Both the position numbers and the translations under genes were made by a program. From positions 1 to 7,864 of the forward strand of contig CANBSM010000051.1 of NCBI GenBank assembly GCA_947372155.1: a stretch of DNA of 7,864 bases, written 5' to 3'. Position 1 is the stretch's first letter. Each line of letters opens with the position of its first letter. The notes beneath the pieces were generated by a model. It did no database searches. It had not been told where the DNA came from and saw only the letters and a program-made list of their open reading frames with translations. Shown piece by piece: positions 5,377 to 7,864 of the stretch. Source of the DNA: Burkholderiaceae bacterium. GTDB taxonomy: Bacteria > Pseudomonadota > Gammaproteobacteria > Burkholderiales > Burkholderiaceae.

Positions 5377-7864
5377 AAATATCGTTAAAAAAATTCTTTG
5401 CGAGATCTTCTTTCGCAGGGAATATTTTGCGTGCTTTTTTCCTCGGCGCTGTTATTTCATCTGCGACAGCATTCGCAAATCCTGCAGTTCCTATCTTGCC
5501 AAAATTAGCACTGCCAACTGGTGGTCAAGTGGTTGCCGGAAATGCTGCAATCTCGCAAACACAAACTGCGAATTCTGCAACCGTAAATGTGAACCAAACT
5601 TCACAACGTGCGGTAGTGAACTGGGATAGTTTTAATGTAGGTAAAAACGCAACCGTAAACTTCAATCAGCCCAATGCTAATGCAGTGACATTGAATCGCG
5701 TTACTGGGGGTAATGCATCCGTTATCGAGGGTTCAGTCAAAGCAAATGGTCAGGTAGTCTTTGTAAATGAAAATGGTGTGACCTTTGCCAAAGGTTCATC
5801 AGTAAATGCTGCTGGTGTTGTTGCTACCACCATGAATATCGCTAATCAAGATTTCATGGAAGGTAAATCTACCTACAGAGGTAAAGGCACTGGCGCAGTG
5901 ATCAACGAAGGCAAAATTAAAACGACTGTTGATGGTGGTTACATTGCATTGTTGGCCCCGGAAGTTCGTAATGATGGCTATCTGATCGCTAAAAAAGGGG
6001 CTGGAACTGTGGCTCTAGGATCAGGTGAGCAAATTACCCTAGATTTCAAGGGAAATTCCCTGATGTCTATGAAGGTGGATAAAGCTGCTTATCAGGGTCT
6101 AATTGAAAATAAGCGAGCTGTTGAGGTTGATGGTGGCTTAGTGGTGATTGCTGCTGGATCAGCTAATCAGTTAATGGCCACAGTTATTAAAAACACAGGC
6201 CGAATCTCCGCTAACAGCATGGTCAGCAACGGTGGCGTTATTGAATTGGTTGCCAATAACGTTAACCAGGCTGGCAAAGTGTCAGCAGATAGCAAATCAG
6301 CGCAGGGTGGACAGGTCAATATCGTGGGCAATGAAATCACTATTGCTCAGGACTCCAAAACAGAGGCTAAGGGTGCTACTGGTGGCGGACAAGTCAATGT
6401 AGGGCTAACTAATACCAAGGTAAGCGGCGGTACACAGGTCAATAACCCAACTCAAGCTGGCATTCTGGCTAATGCAGAAACCGCAAGTCAATACAAGCAA
6501 TTGGCCAAGACGGTTTCTATTGAGAAAAATGCCATCATTGATGTTTCTGCTACTAAGGCGGGTAATGGAGGTGCAATTGCTATCTGGTCTGAAGTGCAAA
6601 CCACAGTTTCTGGCATCCTCAAGTCTATGGGTGGACCAATATCGGGCAATGGCGGCTTTATTGAGACTAGTTCCAAAGGGTCTGTAGCACTAGCTCCTCA
6701 GGCTCAAGTGATTACTACTGCTGTTAATGGCAAGTCTGGTACTTGGTTATTGGATCCAATAGATCTCGTTATTAATAGCGGAGCGGCCAATGTGATTTCT
6801 GCTGCTTTATCGAATAGCAATGTCACGATTGCCGTAACTGCTAATACCACTGCATGTCCAGCTTTAGGCGCTTGCACTCAAAACGGCACTGGTAGCCTGA
6901 CGATTGCTAGTGGGGCAGATATCCTAAAGTCAGGATCTCACTACACAACTCTGACTCTGACTTCAGCTGGCATATTTAATCTCAATGCCAATATTGGTGG
7001 CCAGAACCTAGATGTCATCATCCAATCATCCATTGCTTATCTCAATGTTGGCAGCAGTATTACAGCCACCCAAGTAACGGTCCAGGCTCAAACCATCCAT
7101 GCAGCTGGCAATATCAATACTAGCAACTACAACTTAGCAAACTCATCAAGCTCCTTGGGCAATGCAATTAAGCTCTTGGCCCAAGCAATTTATGTTTCTG
7201 GTGGACTGAGTCTGAATGCTAATCTGCCGGTTAATAGTGTGACCACGATAACAGTTAACGGTATGGCTAAGCGTCCGGATGAGTTGCCCGCATATCTCTT
7301 ATCTCATAACGTAGACCAAAATCTCAACCAGGTTTACTCAACAACTGCTGCTAATGATCAAAGTGCTATCCAGGCTAACGTAGCCCAAGGCAATAGTAAT
7401 GTGATTTACCTTACTGGTAGCCAATCTGTAATGCTGCAAAGTAATGCGCAAATATTAGCTAACGGAACAACAGGTGGAGCAATTTACGCAACGGCACCGA
7501 GTATTTATACTCAAGCTGGTAGTGTAGTGCAAGCTAATGGCAATAACGGCCCAGGCGGATTGGTTGCATTCTCAGGTGATCAAATTACAGTAGCAGGCGG
7601 CATTGCGGCAAACGGCACAACGGATGGTGGCGCCATCACACTCATCGCCTATAACGGCGATCTCAATATTCAAACTAGCACGATTCAAACGAACGGCTCA
7701 ACAGGCCGTGGCGGAAGCATTGGCATTTCCGCAAACAATAACGTCACCATCACCGGCAGCACAATCTCTGCAACAGGCTTTACAAATGGTGGCGCAATCA
7801 AGATAGGCAATGATGCAAGTAACGGCACATTGCCTTTTGCTTTATCTGCAAGTCTAGACCAGTA
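5373..7864 (+). CDS. Filamentous-haemagglutinin/HMW1-like TPS exoprotein (TpsA), 3' end beyond the window
   Basis: Large secreted adhesin-like protein, the likely cargo of the transporter at 1163-2929. Its 830 codons are uninterrupted to the window edge. No in-frame ATG exists between the upstream TAG (5211-5213) and the mature protein. TTG at 5373 is preferred (TTG at 5370 or 5427 are alternatives) because it gives a 35-residue signal peptide: basic KISLKKFFARSS, core RAFFLGAVISS, cleavage AFA|NP. The TPS/haemagglutinin-activity domain starts near residue 48, with NWDSFNVG (83-90), FNQPN, LNRVTGG, NENG (132-135, usually NPNG) and DF (160-161), then LLAPEVRNDGYLIAKKG and TLDF (222-225). Later, GGAIAIW (399) and GGFIETS (427) lead to the family motif GTWLLDP (456-462). 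Two cysteines, C495 and C501, occur in CPALGAC. From about 700, Gly-Gly turns recur every 24-28 residues, typical of a right-handed beta-helix. Asn-X-Ser/Thr sites are frequent, so glycosylation as in HMW1 is possible. Confidence 0.93.
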   Translation, partial: MKISLKKFFARSSFAGNILRAFFLGAVISSATAFANPAVPILPKLALPTGGQVVAGNAAISQTQTANSATVNVNQTSQRAVVNWDSFNVGKNATVNFNQPNANAVTLNRVTGGNASVIEGSVKANGQVVFVNENGVTFAKGSSVNAAGVVATTMNIANQDFMEGKSTYRGKGTGAVINEGKIKTTVDGGYIALLAPEVRNDGYLIAKKGAGTVALGSGEQITLDFKGNSLMSMKVDKAAYQGLIENKRAVEVDGGLVVIAAGSANQLMATVIKNTGRISANSMVSNGGVIELVANNVNQAGKVSADSKSAQGGQVNIVGNEITIAQDSKTEAKGATGGGQVNVGLTNTKVSGGTQVNNPTQAGILANAETASQYKQLAKTVSIEKNAIIDVSATKAGNGGAIAIWSEVQTTVSGILKSMGGPISGNGGFIETSSKGSVALAPQAQVITTAVNGKSGTWLLDPIDLVINSGAANVISAALSNSNVTIAVTANTTACPALGACTQNGTGSLTIASGADILKSGSHYTTLTLTSAGIFNLNANIGGQNLDVIIQSSIAYLNVGSSITATQVTVQAQTIHAAGNINTSNYNLANSSSSLGNAIKLLAQAIYVSGGLSLNANLPVNSVTTITVNGMAKRPDELPAYLLSHNVDQNLNQVYSTTAANDQSAIQANVAQGNSNVIYLTGSQSVMLQSNAQILANGTTGGAIYATAPSIYTQAGSVVQANGNNGPGGLVAFSGDQITVAGGIAANGTTDGGAITLIAYNGDLNIQTSTIQTNGSTGRGGSIGISANNNVTITGSTISATGFTNGGAIKIGNDASNGTLPFALSASLDQ
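7458..7820 (+). repeat. Beta-helix repeat block inside the exoprotein
   Basis: Degenerate protein-level repeats centred on Gly-Gly at residues 701, 728, 752, 780 and 806 (spacing 27, 24, 28 and 26). Each is followed by a short hydrophobic strand (GGAIYA, GGLVAF, GGAITL, GGSIGI, GGAIKI) and often preceded by NG-T/S. DNA identity between units is low, so these are old structural repeats of a beta-helix and not recent duplications. The same pattern is seen earlier at residues 399 and 427. Confidence 0.6.

Noticed and set aside
7473..7800. Tandem DNA repeat or CRISPR-like array
   Set aside because: The periodicity is seen at protein level (Gly-Gly every 24-28 residues) with low DNA identity between units, as expected for a beta-helix.
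6405..7806. Short ORFs inside the exoprotein region (6405-6599 minus, 6472-6687 plus, 6488-6676 minus, 7603-7806 plus)
   Set aside because: All are out of frame with the continuous 830-codon haemagglutinin-like reading frame, which explains this whole stretch.
5373..7864. Exoprotein gene as a pseudogene because it lacks an ATG
   Set aside because: The frame is open for 830 codons with a full signal peptide and intact family motifs; a TTG start is sufficient explanation.

Overview
The window looks like chromosomal DNA of a betaproteobacterium of the Burkholderiaceae, most plausibly Polynucleobacter-like. The base for this is a NadA that follows the E. coli/Ralstonia type almost motif for motif, moderate-to-low GC for that family, short intergenic gaps and Gram-negative outer-membrane genes. 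The genus is an inference from remembered protein families, not a database result.

Layout. Positions 1-992 (minus strand) carry the first 330 codons of nadA (quinolinate synthase, NAD biosynthesis), cut by the left edge. A 170-bp divergent intergenic region follows. The rest is on the plus strand and reads as one two-partner secretion (TPS, type Vb) locus. It holds an outer-membrane transporter of the FhaC/ShlB/HecB type (1163-2929), a secreted SurA/PpiC-like parvulin-domain protein (3073-3876), an unrecognised exported protein with four cysteines and a Pro-rich tail (3873-4475), an unrecognised, probably cytoplasmic 196-residue protein (4494-5084), and a 288-bp AT-rich leader. It ends with a very large filamentous-haemagglutinin-like exoprotein (from about 5373, running off the right edge with 830 codons visible and no stop). 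That last gene has no ATG start in its frame; the best start is a TTG.

How the genes may work together. TpsA crosses the inner membrane through its signal peptide and stays unfolded in the periplasm, where the POTRA domains of TpsB recognise its N-terminal TPS domain. TpsB then threads it through the outer membrane, and it folds outside as a right-handed beta-helix. The parvulin-like protein in the same locus is a natural candidate for a dedicated periplasmic holdase, comparable to Par27, which binds FHA in Bordetella pertussis. Its usual catalytic histidines appear to be absent, which fits a chaperone better than an isomerase. The two unknown proteins may be accessory factors of the same system; this is inferred from gene order only.

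The points most worth following are the tpsB-parvulin-unknown-unknown-tpsA gene order, the non-ATG start of the exoprotein with a seven-codon ORF overlapping it, and the structured T/A-rich leader in front of it. I found no tRNA, rRNA, CRISPR array, insertion sequence or integrase.
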